From contig QJWJ01000200.1 of NCBI GenBank assembly GCA_003235365.1, positions 1 to 58,979 of the forward strand: DNA of 58,979 nt, written 5' to 3'. The notes below the pieces were generated by a model. It was given only the letters and a program-made list of their open reading frames with translations, searched no databases and had not been told where the DNA came from. Positions 42,981 to 51,257 of the stretch are shown piece after piece; the stretch's first letter is position 1; every line of letters starts with the position of its first letter. The DNA is from Deltaproteobacteria bacterium. Its GTDB lineage: Bacteria > Myxococcota_A > Polyangia > Polyangiales > Polyangiaceae. A program made the position numbers and the translations under genes.

Positions 42981-44108
42981 TCACTTTCGCTCGGGGTCGA
43001 TCTCACGGATCGTGAGCCACTTGTAGCGAGCTTCGACGATGCCGGTGTTCCGGATGAACACGGCGCCCCCCTGGAGAGAAATTTGATCGGACTCGCCGTC
43101 GATGGGCGAGTGTTCAGCGCAATCGGTCTCGGTGTACCAGCTGCCGTCGTCCACGGTTTCGTTGACCAGCTGCCAGTCGCCGCCCGCCGTGCCCTCGCTC
43201 GTATCTCGGTAGGACTCGAGCTTGACGGCGCGGTCGTCGTCCGTGTTGTAAATGACGAACTTCCAGCCAATCCACTCGTCGAACGCCAGTTGGGCGGTTT
43301 CGGGCCAGAGCTCTTCGGCGGGCACACCGTTGCGCTCGGTGCTCGGCGGGTGCATCAACTCCTTTTCGAAGTCGGTCGTGCCGTCGTGGCGCAAACGCGA
43401 GTAATAGGTGTTTGCCTCGCACGGCGTGTCGCCATGCCCTTCGGGAGCCGTGCGGGTTCCGATGACCAGGCCCGCGAAGGGCGTCCCATCGTCCGCCAAG
43501 CGACGGTAGTAGACGGTGATCTCCACGTCGCGCCACAGGCCGTCGCTGAGCGAAAAGACGTAGAAACGGGGCTGCTCCCCGTTGAGGATCAGTTCACCCA
43601 CGGGGCTGATGTCCAGATCGCCCTGACCACGCATGCCGGAAAGACCGAGCGGGTCGTTCTCGTCGAATTCGCCGCTGCGCAGTGGGTAGGGCCCTGCCGC
43701 CCAGTGCTCGGAAGTCCACAGCTGCCGGCGTCCGTCATCGTCGAGGCGCGACGGGTACAGTTCGGCAATGCCGAATACGTCGAGTCCGAGCGCGGGCGGC
43801 ACGTCGGCACTCGCCGCGTCGCGGTGCCCCGGACCAGCGGAGGAATCGCCCGTCTGCACGCTGCCTGCGTCGTGTGGCGCCGAGGTCGTCTGCGAGTCGC
43901 CGGCGTCGTGATCGTGGTTGATGCTGACGGGGTGTGCGGCGGAGGTCTTTGGTCCGTCAGACGTCGAGCAGCCGGCGGCGCCGTTCACGACCCAGACCAG
44001 GCTGGCCGTATAACATACGGCAGTCGTGAACGGTCGCCCTGGTCGGTGCGCCTGCTCAGGGGGCTTCGTCTGCGCGTCGCCGAGCATCGTGCCGAATCGT
44101 GGGAACAT
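42981..44108 (-). CDS. Jelly-roll-like lipoprotein in polysaccharide operon
   Basis: 375 residues from ATG 44108 (or ATG 44087). A hydrophobic segment (AVCYTASLVWVVNGAAGC) ends in lipobox Cys47. A His/Asp/Ser-rich linker follows. The rest (~290 residues) is strand-rich with aromatic and acidic patches: FYVFSLSDGLWRDVEITVYY, FAGLVIGTRTAPEGHG, TYYSRLRHDGTTDFEKEL, WIGWKFVIYNTDDDRAVKLE. This resembles concanavalin-like beta-jelly-rolls found in polysaccharide lyases and binding modules, but I see no catalytic set and do not name a family. It lies 11 bases after the TolC-like gene and is followed closely by the deacetylase gene, so it probably binds or trims the same polymer. Confidence 0.7.
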   Translation of the reverse strand: MFPRFGTMLGDAQTKPPEQAHRPGRPFTTAVCYTASLVWVVNGAAGCSTSDGPKTSAAHPVSINHDHDAGDSQTTSAPHDAGSVQTGDSSAGPGHRDAASADVPPALGLDVFGIAELYPSRLDDDGRRQLWTSEHWAAGPYPLRSGEFDENDPLGLSGMRGQGDLDISPVGELILNGEQPRFYVFSLSDGLWRDVEITVYYRRLADDGTPFAGLVIGTRTAPEGHGDTPCEANTYYSRLRHDGTTDFEKELMHPPSTERNGVPAEELWPETAQLAFDEWIGWKFVIYNTDDDRAVKLESYRDTSEGTAGGDWQLVNETVDDGSWYTETDCAEHSPIDGESDQISLQGGAVFIRNTGIVEARYKWLTIREIDPERK

Positions 44109-44119
44109 CGCTGACTGCC

Positions 44120-45721
44120 TCACTTCGCGGGAGAGGGCCCCAGTTGCTCGGCCCAACGCGCCATCGCTTGCAGCGAGCCCTGCAACTGCGCGAGCTCTGC
44201 GCGCCGCAGCTGTAGTTCGAACCACAAGCGCTGAGCCATCTCGATGGCTTGGGGGTTTGGCACGCGATTGAGCACCGCCCGCTGACGTTCCAAGAGCGCG
44301 ATCAGGGACTGAATTCGGCTGGCTTCGATCTGCATCGGAGCTTTCTGCGCTTCGAGTGTGAGCAATGCGCGGCGTACCGACGCTTGCACCCGCGCCGCCC
44401 GCTGAGCCGCGGCGGCGGCGCGCGCTCGCGCGCTGCTCTCGTCAGCGCTGGACTGCCAGAAGTAACCAGGACGGAACGTGACGCTGACTTGACCATACGC
44501 CGGCACCGTTTGATCGACGCCGATGATCTCGTCGTAACCCCCTTCGACACTGACTGACAGGGCGCGATTGCGCCGCAGTTGCCCCTCGACGCGTTCGAGC
44601 TCGAGCACGCTGCGGCGCAAGGCGTCGACTCGCCCGGTCGCTGGAGCGGGCGCCGGGGGGGCAACCGACAGACGCGCCACGCGGGTGCGAGCGTCGGCGA
44701 GGGCCTCGTGCAGGCGTTGGTGCGCTGCCAGGGTCGCCAAGTGGGTCGTGACGGTGCGGTCACCCAACTGCAGCTCGTGTTCGCTTCGAGCGAGCAGCTG
44801 ATCTGCCTCGCCGAGGGCTTGCTGCAAGAGCTGCGCCTTGTTTTTCCAGCCGTCGAGGGTGACGGCGTCGACGTCGTAGTGCCCGTCGGAAAGCGCTAGC
44901 TCGGCCTGATGAACGCCGCAGTCGTGCTCCGCCCGTCGTGCCAACAGGTCGGCGCGCAGCCAGTCGCTGACGCTGAACCCGAGTCCGAACCGCACGCGCG
45001 GGCTGATCGGCACCGACGGTCCGTTCAGCTCGCCGCGCTGCAGGGTGGAACCGTGTGCGGCGAGCCAAGGCGAGCGGAGCAACGCCGCATCCGACTGTTG
45101 TGCGGCGCGCACGTGGTCGCAATACGCTTGGGCCTCGGCTCGTTCGCTGCGCTCGGTCCACGCCTCGAGTTCGCTTCGGGCGTTCAGCAATTCGGCGAGG
45201 GCCGCGTCCACGGGCTCGGCGTCGTTGGGCGCCGTTGGCGCACCGGACGCCGACACGGAGCGGGGGGACGGTGTCTCCTCGACCGCGGTGGAACCACCGA
45301 GCCTGTTCGGTGCATCCGCGGGTTCATCGGAGACGACGGGCTTCTTTGCCGTTGCACTCGGGACCGCGGACGGCTCGGCAGAGTTGGAATCGGCAGAGTT
45401 GGAATCGGCAGAGTTGGAATCGGCAGAGTTGGAATCGGCAGAGTTGGAATCGGTAGAGCTCGGTGGGGGCGTGGTTTCAGCTGCCGCTTGCTCGTCGGAA
45501 GGCGTCGCGCCGCCAGCGCGGTCCGTCGGTTGGGCGAGTGCGGACACAGACGACAGCGACAAGCCGACGATGACGCAACTGGCATGGCGCAGCGCGAGCA
45601 AGGGGAGCCGGATGTAGCCCGCCGAAACGCCGTCGTCGATCCCAGGGCAATCTTGCGGGGTAGTTCCGCGTGGTGGCGAGCTGACCGATGCTCCAGCGAG
45701 CGGGTGAGGCGGGCGATTCAT
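44120..45721 (-). CDS. TolC-like outer membrane efflux protein
   Basis: 533 residues from ATG 45721, four bases after the stop of the HlyD-like gene. The N-terminus has a long leader with a hydrophobic stretch (SCVIVGLSLSSVSALAQP), then an acidic linker containing five DSNSA repeats (residues 91-115). From about residue 190, long helices rich in Ala, Glu, Arg and Gln (LLNARSELEAWTERSERAEA, ALADARTRVARLS) flank beta segments such as ALSVSVEGGYDEIIG and GQVSVTFRPGYFW. This is the TolC/OMF pattern of helical barrel plus outer-membrane strands. Similarity is structural rather than motif-based. It would form the outer-membrane exit for the polysaccharide, together with the upstream adaptor. Confidence 0.72.
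   Translation of the reverse strand: MNRPPHPLAGASVSSPPRGTTPQDCPGIDDGVSAGYIRLPLLALRHASCVIVGLSLSSVSALAQPTDRAGGATPSDEQAAAETTPPPSSTDSNSADSNSADSNSADSNSADSNSAEPSAVPSATAKKPVVSDEPADAPNRLGGSTAVEETPSPRSVSASGAPTAPNDAEPVDAALAELLNARSELEAWTERSERAEAQAYCDHVRAAQQSDAALLRSPWLAAHGSTLQRGELNGPSVPISPRVRFGLGFSVSDWLRADLLARRAEHDCGVHQAELALSDGHYDVDAVTLDGWKNKAQLLQQALGEADQLLARSEHELQLGDRTVTTHLATLAAHQRLHEALADARTRVARLSVAPPAPAPATGRVDALRRSVLELERVEGQLRRNRALSVSVEGGYDEIIGVDQTVPAYGQVSVTFRPGYFWQSSADESSARARAAAAAQRAARVQASVRRALLTLEAQKAPMQIEASRIQSLIALLERQRAVLNRVPNPQAIEMAQRLWFELQLRRAELAQLQGSLQAMARWAEQLGPSPAK
45377..45451. repeat. Five perfect 15-bp tandem repeats
   Basis: The unit GGCAGAGTTGGAATC occurs five times without a mismatch, encoding DSNSA on the minus strand in the TolC-like protein linker. 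Perfect identity suggests recent slippage and probable copy-number variation. Confidence 0.9.
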
Positions 45722-45725
45722 GGCG

Positions 45726-47018
45726 TTAGAAGAACAGGGGAGGGCGACCGACGTGCAGTACGCTGTTGCGCGCACTGTCGGGAGATTCGAGCTTCAGGCG
45801 TACGAACTTGCCGCGCAGATCGCTACCGTAGACCGGGTGTTTGGCGGTGACCTCACCCTCGATCGTCTCGGCGACGACTCCGACCCGCTCGCACCACACG
45901 ACTTGCGCCCTGCAACCGAACACCGGATCCCCAGCGGCGATGTCGTCGAGATTGTCATAGGGCACGAACGCAATGGTCAGCTCACCAGAGGCGGCGAGCA
46001 GCAAGGGCGACTCGGAGATGATTGACACCACCTCGTCGTAGCCTTCGAGCGCCTTGGAGAGAGCTGCTTCGGCCGATTGCAGAGCCGCGACGTCGTCGGT
46101 AGCGCGCTCCTTTTCCAGAACCGAGTTGAGGTAGCTGCGTTTGAGCTGCAGCCCTTCGAACGTACCGGGAGTGCTGTCCGAAGGACGTTTGGCAACGCTG
46201 CCCAACGCCCGAGCTTGCTGCCGCAACTGACTGAGCTGTTGGCTGAGCTGCGTCTCCTGCTGCTGCAGTTGGATGCGCCGTGCGGACAGCTCGGCCAACT
46301 GAAAATCTTCGGCCGCCTTCTGGTGTTTGTCGATCAGGTTGGCCTGATACGCGCTCTTCACCGACTCGGTTTGGGTCCGTGAAAACTCCGCCGTGGCTTC
46401 GTCCAACTCGCGCCGGACGGACTGCAACTCGCCTTGTAGTGACGCGAAACCGGCGAGACGGCCCCACTGCGCCGTGGCGTTCTTCTGCACCGAGGTCTGG
46501 AAGGTCGACTGGTAGCCCTCTTCCATCGAGACGGTGCGTTGGGCGTGCTTCAGGTCCGAGCCGACCCGGGCCAGCTCAGCTTCGACCTTCTGGCGATTCC
46601 ACAGCTCGTGGGCGAGGCGGGCGCGCAACTCGATGACCCGCAGATCGGACGGCGCGATGATCGCCGGGGCGACCCAGCGCTCGTGCATGAAGAACAGCGA
46701 GTTGAGGGCAACGTAGGCAAACAGCCCAAACAAGATCGCCGTCAACAACGAGAAGCCCACCACCTTGTAGGCAGCGACGAGCGTCTTGTTGAAGAAGTTC
46801 GTCAGCCGCGCTCCCGTCTTGCTTTGGCCGTCAGTGTTACCTGCAGGTTGCGGACCGGGGACCCTGGGCGATTGCGCTGGCTGGGTCGCGGCGCGGGGCT
46901 GGTCGGGACCGCCCGGCGCGAGCTCCCGAATGTCGGAGTTGTGGTGCGGCCGGCCGCGAAGCGCGGCCTCAGGTTCTGCCTTGGTCTGCAATTGTCCAGC
47001 TTTGGATGATGAAGCCAT
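45726..47018 (-). CDS. HlyD-like membrane fusion/adaptor protein
   Basis: 430 residues from ATG 47018. A cytoplasmic Pro/Gln-rich N-terminus is followed by one membrane helix (about 81-105: VVGFSLLTAILFGLFAYVAL). A coiled-coil region (residues ~130-290: LRARLAHELWNRQKVEAELA and QLQQQETQLSQQLSQLRQQ-like runs) leads into a C-terminal beta-barrel/lipoyl-like part (GELTIAFVPYDNLDDIAAGD, then GEVTAKHPVYG). This is the usual layout of HlyD/Alg44-like adaptors that link an inner-membrane synthase to an outer-membrane channel. No PilZ domain is visible. It lies 37 bases after the GT2 gene and 4 bases before the TolC-like start, so all three are co-expressed. Confidence 0.82.
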   Translation of the reverse strand: MASSSKAGQLQTKAEPEAALRGRPHHNSDIRELAPGGPDQPRAATQPAQSPRVPGPQPAGNTDGQSKTGARLTNFFNKTLVAAYKVVGFSLLTAILFGLFAYVALNSLFFMHERWVAPAIIAPSDLRVIELRARLAHELWNRQKVEAELARVGSDLKHAQRTVSMEEGYQSTFQTSVQKNATAQWGRLAGFASLQGELQSVRRELDEATAEFSRTQTESVKSAYQANLIDKHQKAAEDFQLAELSARRIQLQQQETQLSQQLSQLRQQARALGSVAKRPSDSTPGTFEGLQLKRSYLNSVLEKERATDDVAALQSAEAALSKALEGYDEVVSIISESPLLLAASGELTIAFVPYDNLDDIAAGDPVFGCRAQVVWCERVGVVAETIEGEVTAKHPVYGSDLRGKFVRLKLESPDSARNSVLHVGRPPLFF

Positions 47019-47055
47019 ACTCGTCACTTTCCGCGCACCTCCTCCGCCCCAGGAC

Positions 47056-48390
47056 TCACGAGACGTTGGCACTCCCCACGCCCGCCTCTTCTGCACCGAA
47101 TTGCCGCGGTCTCGCTTTGCCGTGATCGGAGACACCTTGCAGCACGTCGTCCGGACTCACGGCGCTCGGTTCGCTTTCGATGTCGGGATTGCCGGCCATG
47201 CTCTGGTCGACCGTCGTTTGATGCCCACGGGTCTCCCAACTTCCGGAGTCCAACGTCCACAGCGCCAACACGTTGTGCACGATGTACGTCACCGGCATCA
47301 GCAGCCCGAGCCCCAAGAACCACAAAGGGTGAACGCGCTCGGCAATGGGCAACTCTTTCGATTCCACGAAATACACGACTCCCAAGAATGCCAGGACTGC
47401 CAGGTGCACTGCGCACAAGGTGAAGAACGCGCCGTTGAGCACGTTCTGAAGCACGACGAACGGGTACACGATCTGCAGTGCGAAAAGCGAGTAGTAGTGA
47501 ACGGCGACGAATGGGTTCAGCCGCCAGGCGTGCGTCACACCCATGAAGAAGTCGACCAAATTGGAACGCCGCCAGCGCAGTTGTTGCGCGAAGTACTTCG
47601 CGATGGTCGGTGGGGCCACTGTCCAACACTTCGCTTCCAAGGTGCAGACCGTCTTGTAGCCCGCTTTGACTATCTGCCGCGTCAGGAAGCGGTCTTCACC
47701 GTACTTGATCGGGATCCCGAGCAGGTTGCGATCTTCCAAGATGGGCTCGAGTTCGAGCAGCACCTGGCGACGGTACGCCGTCAAGCACCCCGACAGGCAC
47801 ATCACGCATTGAAACGCTCGCTCGAGATTCTTCAGATAGACGTAGCCGTAGTGGTACTTGATGGCCTGCATCCGCGTGAGCCAGTTGTCGTGCGGATTGA
47901 TCACGCTGACGCGACCACCAACGGCGGCGATGTCGTCGGTGGTGAAACGGGAAACCAGCTGGCGCACCGCATCTTTCGCCACCACCACATCCGAATCCAC
48001 TGAAACGATAATCTCGGAGCTGGCCGCGGCGACGGCGCGGTTGATACCGCGGCGCTTCCCCATGTTGAATGGGTTTTGTATCACGCGCACCCGGCCCGGA
48101 AACAACGCTGCCGCGCGGCGTGCCCAAACCATGCTGTCGTCACGAGAGCAGTCGTCGACGACGACCATCGACAGCTTCTGTGCAGGATAATCCTGCTGCA
48201 TCAAACTGACCACCGTGTCGTAGATGCCGCGCCCTTCGTTGAACATGGGGGTGACGACCGTCACCGTCGGCTCATAGTCGGCGCGGGTTTGATCGAACTG
48301 CTTCCCCCGCAAGATCTTGAAGAACAGACCCGCGACGTAGCGGTTGATGATCACCACCAGGACGATGAGATAGATCGGGAACAGGAACAT
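47056..48390 (-). CDS. GT2 polysaccharide synthase (hyaluronan/chitin synthase-like)
   Basis: 444 residues, first gene of the operon. An N-terminal membrane helix (LFPIYLIVLVVIINRYVAGL) precedes a GT-A domain: VTVVTPMFNEG, VVVDDCSRDD (Asp79-Asp80), VDSDVV (132-134), GED (231-233) and the processive QQLRWRRS motif (269-276). Three to four membrane helices follow (290-400), then a short Glu/Asp-rich tail. The SGCLTAYRR and GEDRFLTRQ wording is closest to HAS, NodC and Alg8 synthases, which polymerise UDP- or GDP-sugars and extrude the chain through the same protein. With a UDP-HexNAc-type dehydrogenase divergent and a deacetylase downstream, an amino-sugar/uronate polymer is the likely product. 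Confidence 0.87.
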   Translation of the reverse strand: MFLFPIYLIVLVVIINRYVAGLFFKILRGKQFDQTRADYEPTVTVVTPMFNEGRGIYDTVVSLMQQDYPAQKLSMVVVDDCSRDDSMVWARRAAALFPGRVRVIQNPFNMGKRRGINRAVAAASSEIIVSVDSDVVVAKDAVRQLVSRFTTDDIAAVGGRVSVINPHDNWLTRMQAIKYHYGYVYLKNLERAFQCVMCLSGCLTAYRRQVLLELEPILEDRNLLGIPIKYGEDRFLTRQIVKAGYKTVCTLEAKCWTVAPPTIAKYFAQQLRWRRSNLVDFFMGVTHAWRLNPFVAVHYYSLFALQIVYPFVVLQNVLNGAFFTLCAVHLAVLAFLGVVYFVESKELPIAERVHPLWFLGLGLLMPVTYIVHNVLALWTLDSGSWETRGHQTTVDQSMAGNPDIESEPSAVSPDDVLQGVSDHGKARPRQFGAEEAGVGSANVS

Positions 48391-48452
48391 CCGGCAGCTC
48401 GGGCGCGCGGAAGCTAGCAGCCGTCCCAGTCACGTCTCAACGTCTAGTTTGT

Positions 48453-48490
48453 GGGGCAGGCGCGATCTAGATTGCGGGGCAGGCGGGATC
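48453..48490. repeat. Direct repeat of 15 bases, 23-base period
   Basis: GGGGCAGGCGCGATC (48453-48467) recurs as GGGGCAGGCGGGATC (48476-48490), one mismatch, about two helical turns apart. It is a candidate binding site for a dimeric activator. Confidence 0.5.
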
Positions 48491-48504
48491 GGCCAGATCC
48501 CATC

Positions 48505-48518
48505 GTTCGTTAACGAAC
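48505..48518. promoter_or_regulatory. Perfect 14-bp palindrome, candidate operator
   Basis: GTTCGTTAACGAAC is its own reverse complement. It lies 115 bases before the synthase start and 238 bases before the dehydrogenase start, so one repressor (for example of the TetR type) could control both directions. Confidence 0.55.
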
Positions 48519-48755
48519 ACGCGACACTTGGCAGTCTAGTTTCGAGCGAGTGACGTTCGGCGGAAAACGCCGCGACGGGTGAACCCGTTGCAATACGCGA
48601 AACATTCGACGCCTCTTGCCGGGCTCATCTGCGTCTGGCATAAGCCGCGCAAAATCGCACATCACATCGCACGTCGGCTCGAGCTGTGAAACAGCTCCGC
48701 CGGGGCCGCCACGATGTTGCGACGCCCAGGATCGAATTCCATCGGGGAGATCACC

Positions 48756-50105
48756 ATGACCGACGCAAAGCCCACTGCCGCACGCCCAACCGTGTTCGAC
48801 GAACTCTTGCAGAAGATACAATCACGCGACGTTTGCGTCGGAGTGGTCGGTCTCGGCTACGTGGGACTCCCATTGGCCCTGACCTTCTGCGAGTCCCGAC
48901 TGGCCGTTTTGGGTTTCGATGTCGATCCGAAGAAGGTCGAACACCTGCACGCCGGTCGCTCGTACCTCGAGCACATCGACAGCGGACGCGTGCAAACCGC
49001 CGTCGCCGAGAAGCGGCTGGCCGCGACGAACGACTTCGATCGCCTGGCAGAGGTGGACGTCGTCATCGTCGCCGTTCCGACGCCCCTGACGCGCCACCGC
49101 GAACCGGACATGCGCTTCGTCGAAAGCACCACGCTCGAGATCAAGAAGCGACTTCGCCGCGGGCAGCTCGTGATCTTGGAGTCGACGACGTACCCCGGCA
49201 CGACCGACGAGTTGGTGCTGAGCCAGCTGCTCGAGAGCGGGCTGAAGCTCGGTGAAGACTTCTTCTTGGCCTTCTCGCCGGAACGCGAAGATCCGGGCAA
49301 CCCCAACTTCGAGACGGCGTCGATCCCGAAGGTCGTCGGTGGCGTCGATGCCGCGAGTGGCCGCCTGTCACAGGCCGTGTACGAGTGCGCGATCCAGCGC
49401 GTGGTGCCGGTCGCCAGCGCGCGTACCGCCGAGGCCGTCAAGTTGACGGAGAACATCTTCCGCGCGGTGAACATCGCGTTGGTCAACGAGCTCAAGGTCG
49501 TGTTCGACGCCATGGACATCGACGTCTGGGAAGTGCTCGATGCGGCCGCCACCAAGCCGTTCGGGTTCATGAAGTTCTCACCCGGGCCGGGCCTCGGTGG
49601 CCACTGCATTCCCATCGACCCGTTTTATCTGACGTGGAAGGCGCGCGAGTACGGCCTGTCGACGCGCTTCATCGAGCTGGCGGGTGAAATCAACGTCACG
49701 ATGCCGCGCTACGTCGTCGACAAGCTCCAAGCGGCGCTCAACGCCCGCGGCCAGGCGTTGAAGAACGCCAACGTGCTGTTGCTCGGTGTCGCCTACAAGA
49801 AGAACGTCGACGACTCGCGCGAGAGCCCGGCGTTCCCGCTGTTGGATCTGCTGCGCAAGCGCGGCGCAAACGTGGAGTATCACGACCCGCACGTGCCGAG
49901 CCTGCCGCAAACCCGCGCGTGGTCGCATCTGCGCCCGATGCAGAACCACGAACTCACCCCCGCGCTGATCCAGCAGCAGGACGCGGTGCTCATCGCCACC
50001 GATCACGATGGGGTCGACTACGACCTGATCCGCGAGCACGCGCGGCTGATCATCGATTCGCGCGGTGTTTATCGAAAGCCGTCAGCGAACGTCGTCAAGG
50101 CCTGA
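48756..50105 (+). CDS. Nucleotide-sugar dehydrogenase, UDP-GlcNAc 6-dehydrogenase (WbpA) type
   Basis: 449 residues from ATG 48756, GGGGAGA upstream. N-terminal NAD-binding Rossmann fold VGVVGLGYVGLPLALTFCE (from residue 29), middle domain AFSPEREDPGN and EAVKLTENIFRAVNIALVNE, catalytic Cys284 in GLGGHCIPIDPFYLTW, and C-terminal domain VLLLGVAYKKNVDDSRESPA. The SPEREDPGN and GHCIPIDPFYLTWKA blocks are those of the WbpA/WbpO/TviB group, which oxidises UDP-N-acetylhexosamine to the uronic acid, rather than of UDP-glucose dehydrogenase. It is divergent from the GT2 synthase gene and probably supplies its donor, UDP-HexNAcA. Substrate choice within the group cannot be fixed by eye. Confidence 0.9.
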   Translation: MTDAKPTAARPTVFDELLQKIQSRDVCVGVVGLGYVGLPLALTFCESRLAVLGFDVDPKKVEHLHAGRSYLEHIDSGRVQTAVAEKRLAATNDFDRLAEVDVVIVAVPTPLTRHREPDMRFVESTTLEIKKRLRRGQLVILESTTYPGTTDELVLSQLLESGLKLGEDFFLAFSPEREDPGNPNFETASIPKVVGGVDAASGRLSQAVYECAIQRVVPVASARTAEAVKLTENIFRAVNIALVNELKVVFDAMDIDVWEVLDAAATKPFGFMKFSPGPGLGGHCIPIDPFYLTWKAREYGLSTRFIELAGEINVTMPRYVVDKLQAALNARGQALKNANVLLLGVAYKKNVDDSRESPAFPLLDLLRKRGANVEYHDPHVPSLPQTRAWSHLRPMQNHELTPALIQQQDAVLIATDHDGVDYDLIREHARLIIDSRGVYRKPSANVVKA

Positions 50106-50154
50106 ACGGCGGGCAGGCACGGTGTCCGTCAATCGTCGAAGGGCACGAAGCGCT

Positions 50155-51003
50155 TCATTGGAGCTCGTCGTCCCCGGCGCTCGGTGCGGGGGATGGCGAG
50201 CTCGGAGGAGTACCCGGCCTGTCGATCCGGCAACGTAAACGGAGGCTCAGTTCGACCTCCGAGACGGAGACTTGATACTGCTCGACCGTGGTGGGCACCT
50301 CGCAATCGACCAGGGCCAGAGGCGCCTGAGCCGATCCTGCGGCGGCGGCGAACTCTTGCGCTCGGCGTACCCAGCGCCGGATGAGATTCGCTCGATAGGC
50401 TTCCGGGTTGGTGGCGATTGCGGAAGGCGCTCGGAAACTCACTGCGACCGTCCTGTCTACGTTCGCTTCGGCGGCGAGCCGCTTGGTCAGCTCGACGATC
50501 TTGACGTGCAGTTCGTTGCGCTGCCAAAAGTCGAGCCCTTCGGCGACGGGGACGTCGACCATTGCGTCGGTAGTGACGGCGATCCCCAAGACCTTCTGCT
50601 CCTGGACGATCTCCGTGACCGAAGAGCCCCGGAACGCTGTCGGCGCTCTGAGCTCCTCATGGAAGCTGTCGGTGATCAGCGTGCTCGTTCGTTGCACGAC
50701 CTGCAGTGCCTCGCTCGCAGACGGGCGGATCGCTCGGACCGCAAATCGGACCCGAAACGCGTCCGGGCGAACACCAACCGTGACCGGGTCGATCGTGTCG
50801 GGCCGGCTCGGCACGGACAAGCCCTTGCCCGCCGTGAACGCGGCCAGCGACCGCTCCGAGCTGGACGTTGACGGCGTCTCCCCACCGGGTCGCGACGCGT
50901 CGAACGGCACCTGAGTTTGGGGAAGGGCCGGTGGCTGTGGTGGAGCGGCGCACGCCCCCACCACGAACGAGAGCAGCAGGAGCGACTGGTTGATGGGGCG
51001 CAT
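50155..51003 (-). CDS. Predicted lipoprotein, possibly SIMPL/DUF541-like
   Basis: 282 residues from ATG 51003. Signal peptide with lipobox VGAC (Cys18), then a Pro/Ser/Thr linker. The domain from about residue 80 alternates strands and helices (VRFAVRAIRPSASEALQVVQ, LDFWQRNELHVKIVELTKRL, RRWVRRAQEFAAAAGSAQAP) and ends with VSVSEVELSLRLRCRI. The pattern of a helix ending in AxxAG followed by a final strand pair is reminiscent of SIMPL (DUF541) domains, but the match is weak. It converges on the dehydrogenase gene with a 49-base gap. Whether it belongs to the polysaccharide system is unclear. Confidence 0.55.
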   Translation of the reverse strand: MRPINQSLLLLSFVVGACAAPPQPPALPQTQVPFDASRPGGETPSTSSSERSLAAFTAGKGLSVPSRPDTIDPVTVGVRPDAFRVRFAVRAIRPSASEALQVVQRTSTLITDSFHEELRAPTAFRGSSVTEIVQEQKVLGIAVTTDAMVDVPVAEGLDFWQRNELHVKIVELTKRLAAEANVDRTVAVSFRAPSAIATNPEAYRANLIRRWVRRAQEFAAAAGSAQAPLALVDCEVPTTVEQYQVSVSEVELSLRLRCRIDRPGTPPSSPSPAPSAGDDELQ

Positions 51004-51257
51004 GTCATGAGGATACCGGAAGGAGGAAGCACCGTGAAGCTCCCGCACTGCGTCGCCACGGTCGCCCCAGCCGGGTGTCGGAGGCACAGTTTCGCGAGTT
51101 GCCAACGTTGATAGTGAGCCCGCGAATCAAGTATCAGCACACATGTGCGTTCGTCGCCCTCGCGGTGTGACGTGTAGCCGCAAGTGCCGGGCCGATCTCG
51201 CTGCACGACGCACCGACGTCTGGCCGTCGCGGCCGCGACGGGGTTAAGATTTGCGGC

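Larger units (their letters stand above)
48391..48755. other. Divergent promoter region of the polysaccharide locus
   Basis: 365 bases between the synthase and dehydrogenase genes. It contains a direct repeat (48453-48490) and a perfect palindrome (48505-48518); no gene is seen. Both flanking promoters must lie here. Confidence 0.6.

Noticed and set aside
42309..44114. 601-codon plus-strand open frame over the deacetylase and jelly-roll genes
   Set aside because: Crosses two well-supported minus-strand genes and shows no motifs.
46786..48003. 405-codon plus-strand open frame over the HlyD-like and GT2 genes
   Set aside because: Antisense to DSD, GED and QxxRW motifs of the synthase; no own family.
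47056..50105. Hyaluronan synthase plus UDP-glucose dehydrogenase pair
   Set aside because: The synthase is HAS-like, but the dehydrogenase carries the UDP-HexNAc-type signature, so hyaluronan is not supported.
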